A stretch of 64,000 bases of DNA, taken from Sapria himalayana. Lineage: Eukaryota > Streptophyta > Magnoliopsida > Malpighiales > Rafflesiaceae. Where the stretch lies: the NCBI GenBank assembly GCA_029783825.1, contig JAREIK010010496.1, positions 1-64,000 on the forward strand. Reading direction: 5' to 3'. Position 1 is the stretch's first letter. Each line of letters opens with the position of its first letter. The notes under the pieces were generated by a model. The model was not told where the DNA came from and searched no databases. It worked only from the letters and a program-made list of their open reading frames with translations. The position numbers and the translations under genes were made by a program. Of this stretch, positions 38,141 to 53,492 are shown in pieces.

Positions 38141-41100
38141 TTAGTTATAATAATCATTATATTTATATATCATATAAATTTAATATAAATAATTTTATAG
38201 ATAGACAATCTAATAATGATCAAAAAATAAATTAATAATCTATTATTAATAAGATATTTATCTTTTAAAATATAATTACAAATATTTAAATTGATTCAGA
38301 AGCTAAGCAAAATATATTACTATATAATAATTTTTTGTTTTGAAATTTGTTTTAAAAAATTTATCTTTATTTTTTTTCAAAGTAAAATAATTTATATAAA
38401 TAATATTTGTTTAACTCATAATTTATTTTGTAATTAATATTTATATAAAAATATAAAAATAAATAATTAAAAAGAATATTTAAAATTATTGTGAAAAAAA
38501 TGAGTTTTATTATTTATTATTTAGGGTATACCGGTTTAATTTAAATTAGATCTATCTGACTAATAATTTATTTTGTAATTAATATTTCTATAAAAATAAA
38601 CTAATAAATAATTAAAATAAAAATATAAAATTAAACTGAATAAAAATTAAAATGAAATTTATGATTTATTATTAATGTATACAAGTTTAATTGTTTAAGT
38701 ATTTTGAGGTTTTGTAATTTAGGAGTTTAGCGATTTATGTTTTTAGGCATTTAGTGGTTTATAAGTTTTATTTAAACAATAAAATAACAAAAAATAATTT
38801 GTAATTTTTTATCATTTTTATAGGTCAAAACCTTTGAAAATATAATAAAATTTAAAATTTTTTGAAATGTGACTATAATATTTAGTTATAATAATATTAA
38901 TAATTCTATATCATATAAATTCAATATAAACAATTTTATTGATAGATATTATAATAATGATCAAAAATTAAATTAATAAACTATTAATAATAAGATAGAT
39001 ATTAATTAAAAAATATTTACAAAACCCAAATTGATTCAAAATTAAAGTAAAAAATATTACTAAATAATAATTTTTAATTTTTAAAATTTTACTTCTTTTA
39101 TAAGTGTATATAATTTTTTTGGTTAAAAATAAATTATTTAAATTATATTTGTCGCACTCATAATTTATTTTGTAATAAATATTTTTATAAAATAAACTTA
39201 TAAATAATTAAAATGAATATTTAAAATAATAATAAATTGAAATAAAAATTATATTTCTTAATTATTAAGTAGTATATTGCAGTTTAATAGTTTATGTATT
39301 TAGGCATTACGGGACTCAAAAGTTTACTGATTTTTCTGTGTATGCATTTAGTGGTTTATAGGTTTTATTTAAAAATTAAATTAACAAAATATTTATTTTT
39401 ATTATTTTTTGATATTTTCAAATGTTATAACCTTTGAAAATATAATAATTTTTAAATTATTTTCAAAAGTGAAATCAATATTTAGTTATAATAATGATTA
39501 TATTTTTATTTCATATAAATTCAATTTAAATAATTTTATTGATAAATATTCTAATAATGATCAAAAAATAAATTAATAATCTATTATTAATAAGATAGAT
39601 ATCAATTAAAATATAATTACAAAACCTAAAATGATTCAGAAGGAAAGCAAAATATATTACAATATAATTAATTTTTGTTTCGAAATTTTTTTTATAAGGT
39701 TATATATATTTTTTGATGAAAAATAATTTATATAAATTATATTTGTCTAACACATAATTTATATTTTAATTAATATTTAATATAAATAAATTAATAAATA
39801 ATTAGAATGAATATTTTAAATTATAATTAAAAAAATAATATTGAGATTTATTATTTAGGGTATACCAGTTTAAAAGGATTATCTATTTAGGGTTTTCGAG
39901 ATTTCAGAGTTATTGACTTAAGTGTTTAGGCATTTAGTAGTTTATAGGATTTATTTAAACAATGAAATAACAAAAAATTATTTTTGAAATTTTCTCACAT
40001 TTTCAAAGGTTAAAAACTTTGAAAATATAATAATTTTAAATTTTTTTAAAAATGTGAATACAATATATAGCAATAAGAATCATTATAATTATATATAATA
40101 TAGACTAAATATAAACAATTTTATTGATAGATATGATATCAATTATCAAAAAATAAATTAATATGCTATTATTAATATGATAGATATAAATTAAAATATA
40201 ATTTCAAAACCTAAAATTATTCAAAATCAAAGTAAAATTTATTACCAAATAATAATTTTTGATTTTTAGTTTTTGCTTCTTTTTATAAGCTTATATTTTT
40301 TTTGATGAAAAATAAATTATTTAAATTATATTTAAGGTTTACGAGTTTATAGTTTTAAGTATTTATGGGCTTTTGTGTTTAGGAGTTTATAGATTTAAGT
40401 GTTTAGGAAATTAGTGGTCTAAAAGTTTTATTTAAACAATGATATAACAAAAAATTTATTTTTATTTTTTTTTCTAATTTTTGAAGGTTATAACCTTTGA
40501 AAATGTAAAAATTTCTAATTTTTTTTCAAATGTAAATATAATATTTAGTTATAATAATCTTAATAAATATAAGTGATTTAAAATCAATATAAATAATCAC
40601 ATTGCTAGATATTATAATAATGATCAATAAATAAATTAATAAACTATTATTAATAAGATAGATATTATTTAAAATATATTTGTAAAATCTAAATTTATTC
40701 AAAATCTAAGTATATATAAACTAAATAATTTTTTTTAATATTTTTATTTTTTTAAAAATTTATATTTTTGTTATTAAAAATAAATTATTTAAATTATATT
40801 TGTATTCCTCATAATTTATTTTGTAATTTATAATTATATAAAAATAAACTAATAAATAATTAAAATGAATATTTAAAATTATAATGAATACAAATAAAAT
40901 TAAGATTTATTATTTATTATTTATTATTCAGGATATAAAGGTTTAATGGTTTAAGTATTTAGGTGTTATTAATAGATATTATAATAATGTTCAATTAAAA
41001 AATTAATAATCTATTATTAATTAGAATCATATAAATTAAAATATAATTGCAAATTTAAAATTATTCAAAATTAAATTAAAATAAATTACTAAATAATAAT

Positions 41101-41438
41101 ATTTTGTTTTAAAAATTTTGCCTCTTTTTATAATCTTATATTTTTTTGATGAAAAATGAATTATTTAAATTATATCCGTCTCACTAATAATTTATTTTGT
41201 AATTAATATTTAAAAAAAATAAACTATAAATAATTAAAACGAATATTTAAAATTATAATGAATACTAATAAAAATGAGATTTATTAATTATTATTAAGAG
41301 TATACTAATTAAAAGGCTTATTTATTTATGGGCTTCGGGGTTTAGGAGTTTAGTCATTAAGAATTTATATATTTTTTGGATTGTAGATTTTATATAAAAA
41401 AATCTAATAACAAAAATTTTTTTTCTTATTTTTTCTTA

Positions 41439-41466
41439 TTTTCAAAGGTTTTATAACCTTTGAAAA
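41439..41466. repeat. Palindrome with 4-bp central spacer
   Basis: Perfect 12-bp arms TTTTCAAAGGTT and AACCTTTGAAAA around TTAT. The insertion is at the dyad centre. Confidence 0.88.
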
Positions 41467-42467
41467 CTTAATAATTTTTAAATTTTTTTAAAATATGAAA
41501 ATATTATTTTGTAAAATAATCTAAATAATTATATATTATGTAAATTCAATATAATTAATTTTTTTAGAGATATTATGATGATGATAATAAAATAAATTAA
41601 TAAACTATTATTAATAAGATAGATATTAAATAAAATTTATTTCAAGACCCTAAAATGATTCAAAATCAAAGTAAAATATATTAATAAGATAGATATTAAA
41701 TAAAACTATTATTAATAAGATAAAATATACAGGTTTAAAAGATTATATATTTAGTAGTTTTGGGATTTAAAAATTTAGTGATTTAAGTGTTTAGGCATTT
41801 AGTAGTTTATAGGTTTTATTTAAAAAATAAAATAACTAAAAAATTTTTTTTGTTATTTGTTCTCATTTTTGAAGGATATAACCTTTGAAACTATAACAAT
41901 TTTTAAATTTATTTTAAATGCGAATACTATATTTAGTTATGATAATCTTGATGATTCTATATCATGTAAATTCAATATAAACAATTATATTGATATATAT
42001 TATAATAATGATCATACAAAAGATTAATAAACAATTATTAATAAGATAAATATTATTTAAAATATATTTACAAAACCTAAAATGATTCAAAATCAAAGTG
42101 AAATTTTTCACTTAATTTTAATTTTAAATTTTTAAATTTTTGTATCCATTTATAAGCATATATATTTTTTGTTGAAAAATAAATTATTTAAATTATATTT
42201 GTCTCACTATTAATTTATTTTTTAATTTATATTTCTATAAAAATAAACTAATAAATAATTAAAATGTATATATACAAGATTATAATGAATACTAATAAAA
42301 ATGAAATTTATGATTTATAATTTAGGGTATACCTATTTAATGGTTTAAGTTTATTATGGTTTTGGGGTTAATGAGTTTATTGATTTATATGTTTACACAT
42401 TTAGGTGTTTATAGGTTTTATTTAATCAATGAAATTACAAAAAATTTATTTTAATGAATTTTCGTGA

Positions 42468-42493
42468 TTTTCAAAGGTTATAACCTTTGAAAA
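42468..42493. repeat. Perfect 26-bp satellite palindrome
   Basis: Consensus form, half-site TTTTCAAAGGTTA. Confidence 0.9.
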
Positions 42494-44142
42494 TATAATA
42501 ATTTTTTAATAGTTCTAAAATATGAATACAATACTAAGTTATAATAATATTAATAATTATATTTGATGTAAATTCAATATAAAAAAATTTATTAATATAT
42601 ATTATTTTGATGATCAAAAAAAATTAATAAACTTTATTTAATAAGAAAGATAATAATTAAAATATATTTGCATAACCCAAAATAATTGAAAATCAAAGTA
42701 AATTATATTACTTAAAAATTTTAAATTTTTGAAATTTTGTTTATTTTTATAATCTTATATTTTTTTTTCATAAAAAATAATTTATTTAAATTATATATGT
42801 CTCACTCATTATTTATTTTGTAATTAATATTTCTATAAAAATAAACTAAAAAATAATTAAAATAAATATTTAAAATGATAACGAATACAAATAAAATGAG
42901 ATTTATTATTTATTATTTATTATTTTGGTAATATAGGTTTAATGGTTTAAGTATTTAAAAGGTTTTAGGGCTTAGGAGTCTAGAGATTTAAATGTTTAGG
43001 CATTTAGTTGTTTATAAGTTTTATTTAAATAATAAAATATTAAAAAAATTATTTTTGTGATTTATTATTAATTAATTAAAATATAAATTTAAAAGTATAC
43101 TGAATAAAAATTAAAATGATATTTATGATTTATTATTAATGTATACTAGTTTAATGATTTAAGTATTTAGAGGTTTTGTCTTTTAGGTGTTTAGAGATTT
43201 AGGTTTTTAGGCATTTAGTTGTTTATAGGTTTTATTTAATCAATTAAATAACAAAAAAAAAATTTTTTTTTTTTTCATTTACATAGGTTATAACCTTTGA
43301 AAATATAATAATATTTAAAATTTTTTGAAATGTGAATACAATATTTAGTTATAATAATATTAGTAATTATATATGTTATAAATTCAATATAAATAATTTT
43401 ATTGATAGATATTATAATAATGATCAAAAATTAAATTAATAAACTATTAATAATAAGATAGATATTAATTAAAAAATATTTACAAACCCCAAATTGATTC
43501 AAAATTAAAGTTTACTGAATATTAATTTTTAATTTTTAAATTTTTACTTCTTTTATACACGAATATATTTTTTTTTAATAAAAATAAATTATTTAAATTA
43601 AATTTGTCGCACTCATAATTATTTTATAATAAAAATTTCTATAAAAATAAACTAATAAATAATTAAAATGAATATTTAAAACTATAATAAATATAAATAA
43701 AAATTAGATTTATTAATTATTATGTATTATATAGCAGTTTAATGGTTTATGTAACTAGGCATTACCGGGTTTAGGTGTTTACTTATTTAATTGATTAAAA
43801 ACAATATTTCTTTTTATAATTCTTTTAAAAGCATATATATTTTTTTTGATTAAAAATAAATTATTTAAAATTTATGTGTCGCACTCATAATTTATTTTGT
43901 AATAAAAATTTCTATAAAAATAAACTAATGAATAATTAAAATGAATATTTAAAATATTAATAAATTTGAATAAAAATTAAATTTATTAATTATTAAGTAG
44001 TATATTGCAGTTTAATGGTTTATGTATTTAGGCATTACGGGGTTTAGGAGTTTACTGATATAACTGCATATGCATTTAGTGGTTTATAGGTTTTATTTAA
44101 AAAATAAAATAACAAAAAATTTATTTTTTTTATTTTTTCAGA

Positions 44143-44169
44143 TTTTCAAAGGTTATAAACCTTTGAAAA
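44143..44169. repeat. Palindrome with 3-bp central spacer
   Basis: Perfect arms TTTTCAAAGGTT and AACCTTTGAAAA around ATA. Confidence 0.88.
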
Positions 44170-44742
44170 TATAATATTTTTTAAAATTTTTTCAAAAGTG
44201 TATTCAATATTTAGTTATAATAATAATTATATTTATATATCATATAAATTCAATATAAACAATTTTATTGATAAATATTCTAATAATGATCAAAAAATAA
44301 ATTAATAAACAATTATTAATAAGATAGATATCAATTAAAATATAATTACAAAATCTAAAATGATTCAGGAGAGCAAAATTTTTTACTATATAATAAATTT
44401 TAGTTTTTAATTTTTTTTTTCTTTTTATAAGTTCATCTATATTTTTCGATGAGAAATATTATATATACATTATATTTGTCTAACTCATAATTTATTTTGT
44501 AATTAATATGTATATAAAAATAAACGAATAAATAATTAAAATGAATATTTTAAATTATAATCAAAAAATTAATATTGATATTTATTATTTATTAGTTAGG
44601 GTATGCTAGTTTAAAAAGGATTATCTTTTTAGGGGTTTAAAGATATAAGAGTTATTAATTTAAGTGTTTAGGCATATAGTGGTTTATAGGATTTATTTAA
44701 ACAATGAAATAACAAAAAAATTATTTTTGATATTTTCTCACA

Positions 44743-44768
44743 TTTTCAAAGGTTATAACCTTTGAAAA
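44743..44768. repeat. Perfect 26-bp satellite palindrome
   Basis: Consensus form; equivalent by position to the palindrome at 63,354-63,379 in segment C. Confidence 0.9.
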
Positions 44769-45729
44769 TATGATAATTTCAAAATTTTAAAAATGTGAAT
44801 ACAATATTTTGTAATAAAAATCATTATAATTATATATAATCTAAACAAAATATAAAGAATTTTTTTGATAGATATTAAATCAATTATCAACAAATAAATT
44901 AATAAGCTATTATTAATATGATAGATATAAATTAAAATATAATTGCAAAACCTAAAATTATTCAAAGTAAAATTTATTACTAAATAATATTTTTTTTTAG
45001 TTTTTGCTTCTTTTTATAAGCTTATAAATTATTTTTGATGAAAAATAAATTATTTAAATTAAATTTGTATCACTCATAATTTATTTTGTAATTAATATTT
45101 TAATAAATTATTTAAATTATAATAATGGTTTACGAGCTTAAAGGTTTAAGTATTTAGGGGCTTTTATGTTAAGGAGTTTAAAGATTTAAGTGTATAGAGA
45201 TTTAGTGGTTTATAAGATTTATTTAAACAATCATATAACATAAAATATATTTTTTTTATTTTTTCGAATTTTTGAAGGTTATATCCTTTGAAAAAATAAT
45301 AATTTTTAAATTTTTTTCAAATGTAAATATAATATTTATTTATAATAATCTTCATAAATTCAAGTCATATAAATTCAATATAAATAATTACATTTCTAGA
45401 TATTATAATAATGATCAAAAAATAAATTAATAAACTATTATTAATAAAATAGATATTATTTAAAAAGTATTTGCAAAATCTAAATTTATTCAAATCAAAG
45501 TAAATTATATTACTAAATAATAATTTTTTTAATGTTTTGCTTTTTAATAAGTTTAAATTTTTGTTATTAAAAATAAATTTTTTTTAAATTATATTTGTCT
45601 TACTCATAATTTATTTTGTAATATATAATTCTATAATGATAAACTAATAAATAATTAAAATGAATATTTAATATTATAATGAATACAAATAAAATTGAGA
45701 TTTATTATTTATTATTCAGGATATACCGG

Positions 45730-45801
45730 TTTAATGGTTTAAGTATTTAGGTGTTTTGTAGTTTAGGAGTTTAGTAATTTAATTGTTTAGACCTTAAGTG
45801 A
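45730..45801 (-). repeat. 8-bp-phased array, reverse-strand example
   Basis: On the plus strand: TTTAATGG, TTTAAGTA, TTTAGGTG, TTTTGTAG, TTTAGGAG, TTTAGTAA, TTTAATTG, TTTAGACC, TTAAGTGA. Nine units in 8-bp register, the mirror of the forward NNNYTAAA arrays. Confidence 0.85.
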
Positions 45802-48800
45802 TTTATAGTTTTTATTTAAAGAATAAAAAAACAAAATATTTAATTTTTTGAATTTTTTTAATTTTTGAAGGTTATAACCTTCGAAAATATAATAATTTTT
45901 AATTTTTTTTAAATGTGAATATATTATTTAATTATAATAATCTTAATAATTATATACAATGTAAACTCAATATAAATAATTTTATTAATAGATATTATAA
46001 TAATGATCAATAAATAAATTAATAAACTAGTATTTATAAGAATGATATAAATTAAAATATAATTGTAAAATCTAAAATGATTCAAAATCAAAATAAGAAA
46101 TATTACTAAATAGTAATTATTTATTTTTAAAAATTTGCATTTTTTTCTTCGCATTTTTTTAATCAAAAATAAATTATTTAAACTATATATGTTGCACTAA
46201 TAATTTATTTTGTAATTAATATTTTATAAAAATAAACTGATAAATAATTAAAATGAATATTTAAAATTATAAGGAATATTAATAAAAATAAGATTTATGA
46301 TTTATTATATGGACTACTAATTTAATGTTTTAAGTATTTATGGACTTTGGGGTTTAGGAGTTTAGTCATTTTAGAATTTAGTCATTTAGTGGTTTAGAGG
46401 TTTTATATAATAAAAAAAATAACAAAAAAAAATTATTTTTGTTATTTTTTCTCATTTTTGTATGTTATAACCTTTGAAAATATAATAATTTATAATTTTT
46501 TTTGAAAAGTGAATACAATATGAAGTTATAATAATCATAATAATTATATATCATATAAATTTAATATAAACTATTTTATTGATATATATTATAATAATGA
46601 TTCATATAAAAGTAATAAACAATTATTAATAAAATAAATATTGGTTAAAATATATTTTCAAAACCTAAAATGATTCAAAATCAAAGTGAAATATTTTACG
46701 AAATATTAATTTTAAATTTCTAAATTTTTGTATCCATTTGTAAGCCTATATATTTTCTGATGAAAAATAAAATATTAATTTATATTTGTCTCACTAATAA
46801 TTTATTTTTTAATTTATATTTCTATAAAAATAAAATAATAAATAATTAAAATGTATATTTAAAATTAAAATTAATACTAATAAAAATGAGATATATGATT
46901 TATTATTTAGGGTATAACAATTTAATTGTTTAAATTTTTTGTGGTTTTGGGGTTAATGAGTTTTTGGATTTATATGTTTACACATTTAGGTATTTATAGG
47001 TTTTATTTAATCAAAGAAATAACAAAAAATTTATTTTTATGAATTTTCGGGATTTTCAAATGTTATAACCTTTAAAAATATAATAATTTTTTAATAGTTA
47101 TAAAATAGAAATACAATACTTAGTTATAATAATCTTAAAAATAATATTTGTTGTAAATTCAATATAAAAAAATTTATTAATTATATTATTATAATGATCA
47201 AAAAATAAAATAATAAACTATTATTAATAAGATAGATATTAATTAAAATATATTTCCAGAAACCAAAATAATTCAAAATAAAAGTAAATTATATTTCAAA
47301 ATAAAAGTTTAAATTTTTGAAATTTTGTTTATTTTTATAAGCTTATTTTTTTTCATAAAAAATAATTTATTTAAATTATATATGTCTCACTTATTATTTA
47401 ATTTGTAATTAATATTTCTATAAAAATAAATTAAAAAATAATTAAAATGAATATTTAAAATTATATTGAATACAAATAAAATTAAGATTTCTTATTTATT
47501 ATTTAGGTTATATAGGTTTAATGGTTTAAGTATTTAGGGGATTTTGGCATTTAGAAGTCTAGAGATTTAAATGTTTAGGCATTTAGTGGTTTATAAGTTT
47601 TATTTAAATAATAAAATAATAAAAAATTATTTTTGTGATTTTTTATCATTTTTCAAGGTCATAACCTTTGAAAATATAATAATTTTTAAATTTTTTTCAA
47701 AAGTAAATATAATATTTAGTTAAATTTAATCTTAATAATTATAAGAAACTTAAATTGAATATAAGTAATTTTATTGTTATATATTATAAAAATGATCAAA
47801 TAATAAATTAATAAACTTTTATTAATAAGATTGATAGCAATTAAAATATAATTGCAAAACCAATATATAATGATTCAAAATCAAAGTAAAATATTTTACT
47901 AAATAATAATTTTTTGTTTTTAAATTTTTACATATTTTTATAAGCTTATATATTTTTTTGATTAAAAATAAATTATTAAAATTATATGTGTCTAACTCAT
48001 TATTTATTTTGTAATTAAGATTTCTATAAAAAATAAACTAATAAATAATTAAAATGAATATTTAAAATTATAATGAATACAAATTAAAATGAGATTTATG
48101 ATTTATTATATGTGGTATACCGGTTTAATTGTTTGATTATTTAGCAGTTTTGTCGTTTAGGAGTTTATCAATTTATGTTTTTAGGCATTTAATGGTTTAT
48201 AGGTTTTATTTATATAATAAAAATAAAAGTTTTTTTTAGATTTTTAATGATTTTCAAAGGTTATAACCATTAAAAATAAATTAATATTTAAATTTTTTTG
48301 AAATGTGAATATAATATTTAGTTATAATAATATTAATAATTATATATGATATAAATTCAATAAAAATAATTTTATTGATAGATATTATAATAATGATCAA
48401 AATTTAAATTAATAAAATATTAATAATAAGATAGATATTAATTAAAAAATATTTACAAAACCCAAATTGATTCAAAATTAAAGTAAAATATATTAGTAGA
48501 TAATAATTTTTAATTTTAAAATTTTACTTCTTTTATAAGCGTATATATATTTTTTGATTAAAAATAAAAAATTTAAATTATATGTGTCGCACTTATAAAT
48601 TATCTTGTAATAAAAATTTCTATAAAAATAAACTAATAAATAATTAAATTGAATATTTAAAATAATTATAAATTGAAATAAAATTCAATTTATTAATTAT
48701 TAAGTAGTATATAGCAGTTTATTGGTTTATGTATTTAGGCAATACGGGGTCTAGGAGTTTACTGATATAACTGTGTATGCATTTAGTGGTTTATAGGTTT

Positions 48801-49436
48801 TATTTAAAAAATAAAATAACATAAAAATTATATTTATTATTTTTTCATATTTCGAAAGGTTATAACCTTTGGAAATATAATAATTTTTAAATTTTCTTCA
48901 AAATTGAATTCAATATTTAGTTATAATAATCATTGTATTTATATATCATGTAAATTCAATATAAACAATTTTATTGATAAATATTCTAATAATGATCAAA
49001 AAATAAATTATTAATCTATTATTAATAAGATATATATCAATTATAATATAATTAGAAAACCTAAAATGATTTAGATTCTATGCAAAATATATTACTATAT
49101 AATAATTTTTTGTTTTGAATTTTTTTTTCTTTTAAAAAGTTTATCTATATTATTTTGATGAAAAATAATTTATATAAATTATATATGTACCTCATAATTT
49201 ATTTTGTAATTAATATTTATATAAAAATAAATAATTAAATAATTAAATATGAATATTTAAAATTAAAATAAAAAAAAATGAGATTTATTCTTTATTATTT
49301 AGAATATACTAGTTTAATTTAAATTATATCTGTCTCACTAATAATTTATTTTGTAATTAATATTTCTATAAAAATAAACTGATAAATAATTAAAAAAAAA
49401 ATTAAAATTATACTGAATAATTAAATTAATTTATTT

Positions 49437-49924
49437 TGTTCCTCTCTCAACTCTAGAATGATTGCTAAAGATCTAACCAACATAATAGGAGCTTTTACTT
49501 TATCTTTATTATGTCTCATCATATTTGATGTTGAATCACTGGGCTATCAAAGGTAATTTGACTAATGTACGCTAACAGACTAAACCAAAGTTGTACGCCT
49601 ATGTGTTGAAATAGTTAGTTGTTGAGGATGCTATTTATATTGATTATTGTAATTTCTTCTAAAATATCTATCATGCACACACTCAAAGCAATTTTTTTAA
49701 AACATAGTTCACCTCTAAAAAAATAACCACCATGCAGCCTATTAGAACAAACTAGCCCCAGGGTGGTTTGAGCACGACAAGAAGTATGGGCTCTCTTTCA
49801 ATCAATAATCAAAAAATTTATTTTATTGGCATGTCTAAACCCTTTTTTTATATGCTCATGGATAAGAAAAGTATCATTTCTTTCTTTTTATATTAAATGA
49901 GTTATGTATACAAGCTCACAATAC
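49437..49924 (-). repeat. Island core, copy B (inverted)
   Basis: Inverted copy of 14,054-14,540, starting GTTCCTCTCTCAACTC and ending near GCTCACAATAC. The junction at the right end (satellite CCTAAAACCATTC) is the same as in copy C, whereas copy A continues into other unique DNA there. By eye the similarity to copies A and C is high, with scattered substitutions and no long gaps. Confidence 0.8.
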
Positions 49925-52900
49925 CCTAAAACCATTCAAAATCAAAGTAAAATATATTACTAATTAATAATTTTTTATTTTTAAATTTTTGATTCTTTTT
50001 ATAAGCTTATAAATTTTTTTGATGAAGATAATTTATTTAAATTATATTTGTCTCATTCATAATTTTATTTTGCAATTAATATTTCTATAAAAATAAACTA
50101 ATAAATAATTAAAACGAATATTAAAATTATAATGAATACAAATAAAAATGAGATTTATGATTAATTATTTAGGGAATATCAGTTTAATGGTTTAAGTATT
50201 TAAGAGTTTAGGAGTTTAGTGATTTAAGTTTTTAGGCATTTAGTAGTTTTTATGTTTTTTTTAAATAATGAAATAACAAAAAAATTATTGTTCAAAATTT
50301 TTATCAATTTTGAAGGTTATAACGTTTATAAATATAATAATTTTTAAATTTTTTTTAATGTGAATACAATATTTAGTTATAATAAACCTAATAATTATAT
50401 ATCATGTAAATTAAAAATAAACAATTTTATTAATAGATATTAATAAACTAAATATAAATATAAATATAATAATGATCGAAAAATAAATTAATAAACTATT
50501 ATTTTATGATAGATATTTATATATTATTTATAAATAATTAAACCTTTAAAGATGGTTTAAATGTTTAAGTATTTAAGGGTTTTGGGGTTTTGGGGTTTAG
50601 GAGTTTAAGGATTTAAGCGATTAGGCATTTAGTAGTTTAGTGTTTTATATAAACAATAAAATAACAAAAAATTTATTTTTGTGATTTTATCTCATTTTCA
50701 AAGATGATAACCTTTAAAAATATAATAATTTTTAAATTATTTTCAAATTTAAATATAATATTTAGTTATTATAATCTTTATAATTATATAACATCTAAAT
50801 TCAATATAAATAATTTTATTGATAAATATTTTAATAATGATCAAAAAATAAATTAATAATCTATTATTAATAAGATAGATATCAATTAAAATATAATTAC
50901 AAAACCTAAAATGATTCAGAAGCAAAGCAAAATATATTACTATATAATAATTTTTTATTTTGAAAATTTTTTTTCTTTTAAAAAGTTATCTATCATTTTT
51001 TGATGAAAAAAAATTTACATAAATTATTTGTCGAGCTCAATTTATTTTTTAATTAATATTTATATATAAATAATCAAATAAATAATTAAAATGAATATTT
51101 AAAATTATAATGAAAAAAAATAAGATTTATTATTTAGGGAAACTATTTTAATATATATTAGATCTGTCTCACTAATAATTTAATTTGTAATTAATATTTC
51201 TATAAAAATAAACTGATAGATAATTAAAATAAAGATTAAAAATTATACTGTATAAAATTTAAAATGAGATTTATGATTTATTATTACTGTATACCAGTTT
51301 AATGGTTTAAGTATTTAGAGGTTTTTTCATTTAGGATTTTAGCAATTTATGTTTTTAGGCTTGTAGTGGTTTATACATTTTATTTAAAAAAATAAAATAT
51401 CAAAAAAAAATTTATAATTTTTTCTCATTTTCATAGGTTATAACCTTTGAAAGTATAATAATATTTAAAATTTTTTGAAATGTGAATACAATATTTAGTT
51501 ATAATAATATTAATAATTATATATCATATAGATTCAATAAACAATTTTATTGATATATATTATAATAATGATCAAAATTAAATTTATAAACTATTGATAT
51601 TAAGATAGATATTAATTAAAAAATAATTACAAAACCCAAATTGATTCAAAATTATTGTAAAATATATTTCTGGATAACAATTTTTAATTTTTAAATTTTT
51701 ACTTCTTTTATAAGCATATATATTTTTTAAATTATATTTTTCGCACTCATAATTTATTTGGTAATAAAATTTTTATAAAAATATACTAATAAATAAATAA
51801 AATGAATATTTAAAATTATAATAAATAGAATTAAAAATTAGATTTATTAATTATTAAGTAGTATATAGCGGTTTAATGGTTTATGTATTTTGGCATTACG
51901 GGGATTAGGAGTTTACTAATTTAACTGTTTATGCATTTAGTGGTTTATAGGCGTTATTTAAAAAAAAATATCAAAAAATTTATTTTTTATATTTTTTGAT
52001 ATTTTTAAAGGTTATAATCTTTGAAAATATAATAATTTTTAAATTTTTTTCAAAAGTGAATACTATATATAGTTATAATACTCATTATATTTATATATCA
52101 TATAAATTAAATATAAATATTTTTATTGGTAAATATTCTAATAATGATCAAAGAATATATTAATAATCTATTATTAATAAGATAGATATCAATTTAAATA
52201 TAATTACGAAACCTAAAATGATTCAGAAATAAAGCAAAATATATTACTATATAATATGTTTTTCTTTTGATTTTTTTTTCTTTTAAAAAGTTTATCTATA
52301 TTTTTTTGATGAAAAATAATTATATAAATTATATTTGTCTAACTAAATTTATTCTGTAATTAATAATTACATAAAAATAAACGAATAAATAATTAAGATG
52401 AATATTTTAAATTATAATGACAAAAATAATATTGAGATTTATTATTTATTATTTAGGGTTTTCGAGATTTAGGAGTTATTGATTTAAGTATTTAGGCATT
52501 TAGTGGTTTATAAGATTTATTTAAACAATGAATTAACAAAAAAATTATTTTTATTATTCTTTCACATTTTCAAACGTCATAACATTTGAAAATATGATAA
52601 TTTTAAAATTTTTTTAAAATGTGAATAAAATATTTAGTAATAATAATCATTATAATTATATATAGTATAAACTAATTATAAATAATTTTATTGATAGATA
52701 TGATATCAATTATCAAAAAATAAATTAATAAACTATTATTAATACGATAGATATAAATTAAAATATAATTACAAAATCTAAAATGATTCAAAATCATACT
52801 AAATTTTATTACTAAATAATAATTTTTTGTTTTAAAATGAATATTTAAAATGAATATTTAAAATGAATATTTAAAATTATAATGAATACAAATTAAAATG

Positions 52901-52927
52901 AGATTTAAGATTTATTATTAATGTATA
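49925..52927 (-). repeat. Satellite array segment B4, reverse orientation
   Basis: Palindrome relics near 50,310, 50,695, 51,432, 52,010 and 52,568, none perfect. A fold-back of the 8-bp array lies at about 50,530-50,550. Together with B3 from about 44.1 kb it forms one arm of the large inverted repeat with segment C. Confidence 0.88.
52834..52872 (-). repeat. Three tandem copies of a 13-bp unit
   Basis: The unit AAAATGAATATTT, normally single in the monomer, is present three times head to tail next to a deletion junction (near 52,830). This looks like slippage during repair. Confidence 0.85.
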
Positions 52928-53492
52928 TGTAATTTATTATTTGATAATCTGTTTGTATAACCAAATATTTTTTTCTTTTTTAATATTTTCATATAAGTAC
53001 AGGAAAGGAAATATTAAGAGGACAGGGATGCAGCAGTAGCACAATAATGCAGGTCTCACTGATCGGACAGCTGGTCGAAATTGGTGCAGAGCCTGACCAG
53101 TCTCATGATCCAACCCACTCCGGTTAAATGAACTGAAAGAAATTTTAAATTAAAATGTTTTGTAATTTTATTTTTGGGTGGCTATTTTTGGATCCGTTGA
53201 ACTGTTTATCATCTCTCCCTCTTCTCTATGTGTGATTTCTCATGAATATTCTGTGTACTACATACTATAAGACTTTTCTGTTGCTTTAATCTGTAATGCA
53301 TAAGCATTTTCTGGTGGGTTTAGCTAGTCGTACTGAGCGACTAGCGAACCACATTATTTTCGGTGTTTATTTCTCGTTTTATGATTCTATCATGGATGGT
53401 TGCTGAATTGTGATATATATATTGATTGTTTTATGTTGTTTATATGTTTCTGTATCTCAATCTCACTACCGTGGAAGCACAATTTCCCAACA
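52928..53492 (-). mobile_element. Solo LTR, probably Ty1/copia type (copy B)
   Basis: Reverse-complement relative of 5836-6405, about 565 bp; on the minus strand it begins TGTTGGGAAATTGTGC and ends ATAAATTACA. It aligns along its whole length with copy A, with substitutions and small indels. Flanks in element orientation are TTAAT and TATAC, close to copy A's ATAAT and TATAT. The surrounding satellite variant (GGTATACC..ATATAAT) is also the same, so both probably come from one insertion that was later copied with its satellite context. No internal domain or second LTR is present. Confidence 0.7.

Larger units (their letters stand above)
38141..49436 (-). repeat. Satellite array segment B3, reverse orientation
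   Basis: Palindromes near 38,815, 39,415, 40,005, 40,480, 41,439, 41,870, 42,468 (perfect), 43,285, 44,143, 44,743 (perfect), 45,270, 45,868, 46,455, 47,053, 47,655, 48,250 and 48,852. Truncation or duplication junctions lie near 40,965, 41,690, 43,060 and 43,795. From about 44.1 kb rightward the array is a near-identical inverted copy of segment C2. No genes: the longest frames (44,753-44,965 and 45,924-46,166, minus strand) are translations of the A/T-rich half of the monomer and reappear almost unchanged in segment C. Confidence 0.9.

Noticed and set aside
44753..44965. Minus-strand 70-codon frame identical to a plus-strand frame at 63,151-63,369
   Set aside because: The identity reflects the inverted duplication of the satellite, not a conserved protein. 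The same frame is broken in most other monomers.
45924..46166. 80-codon minus-strand frame nearly repeated at 61,961-62,191
   Set aside because: Same explanation: a shared satellite segment with A/T-derived residues only.
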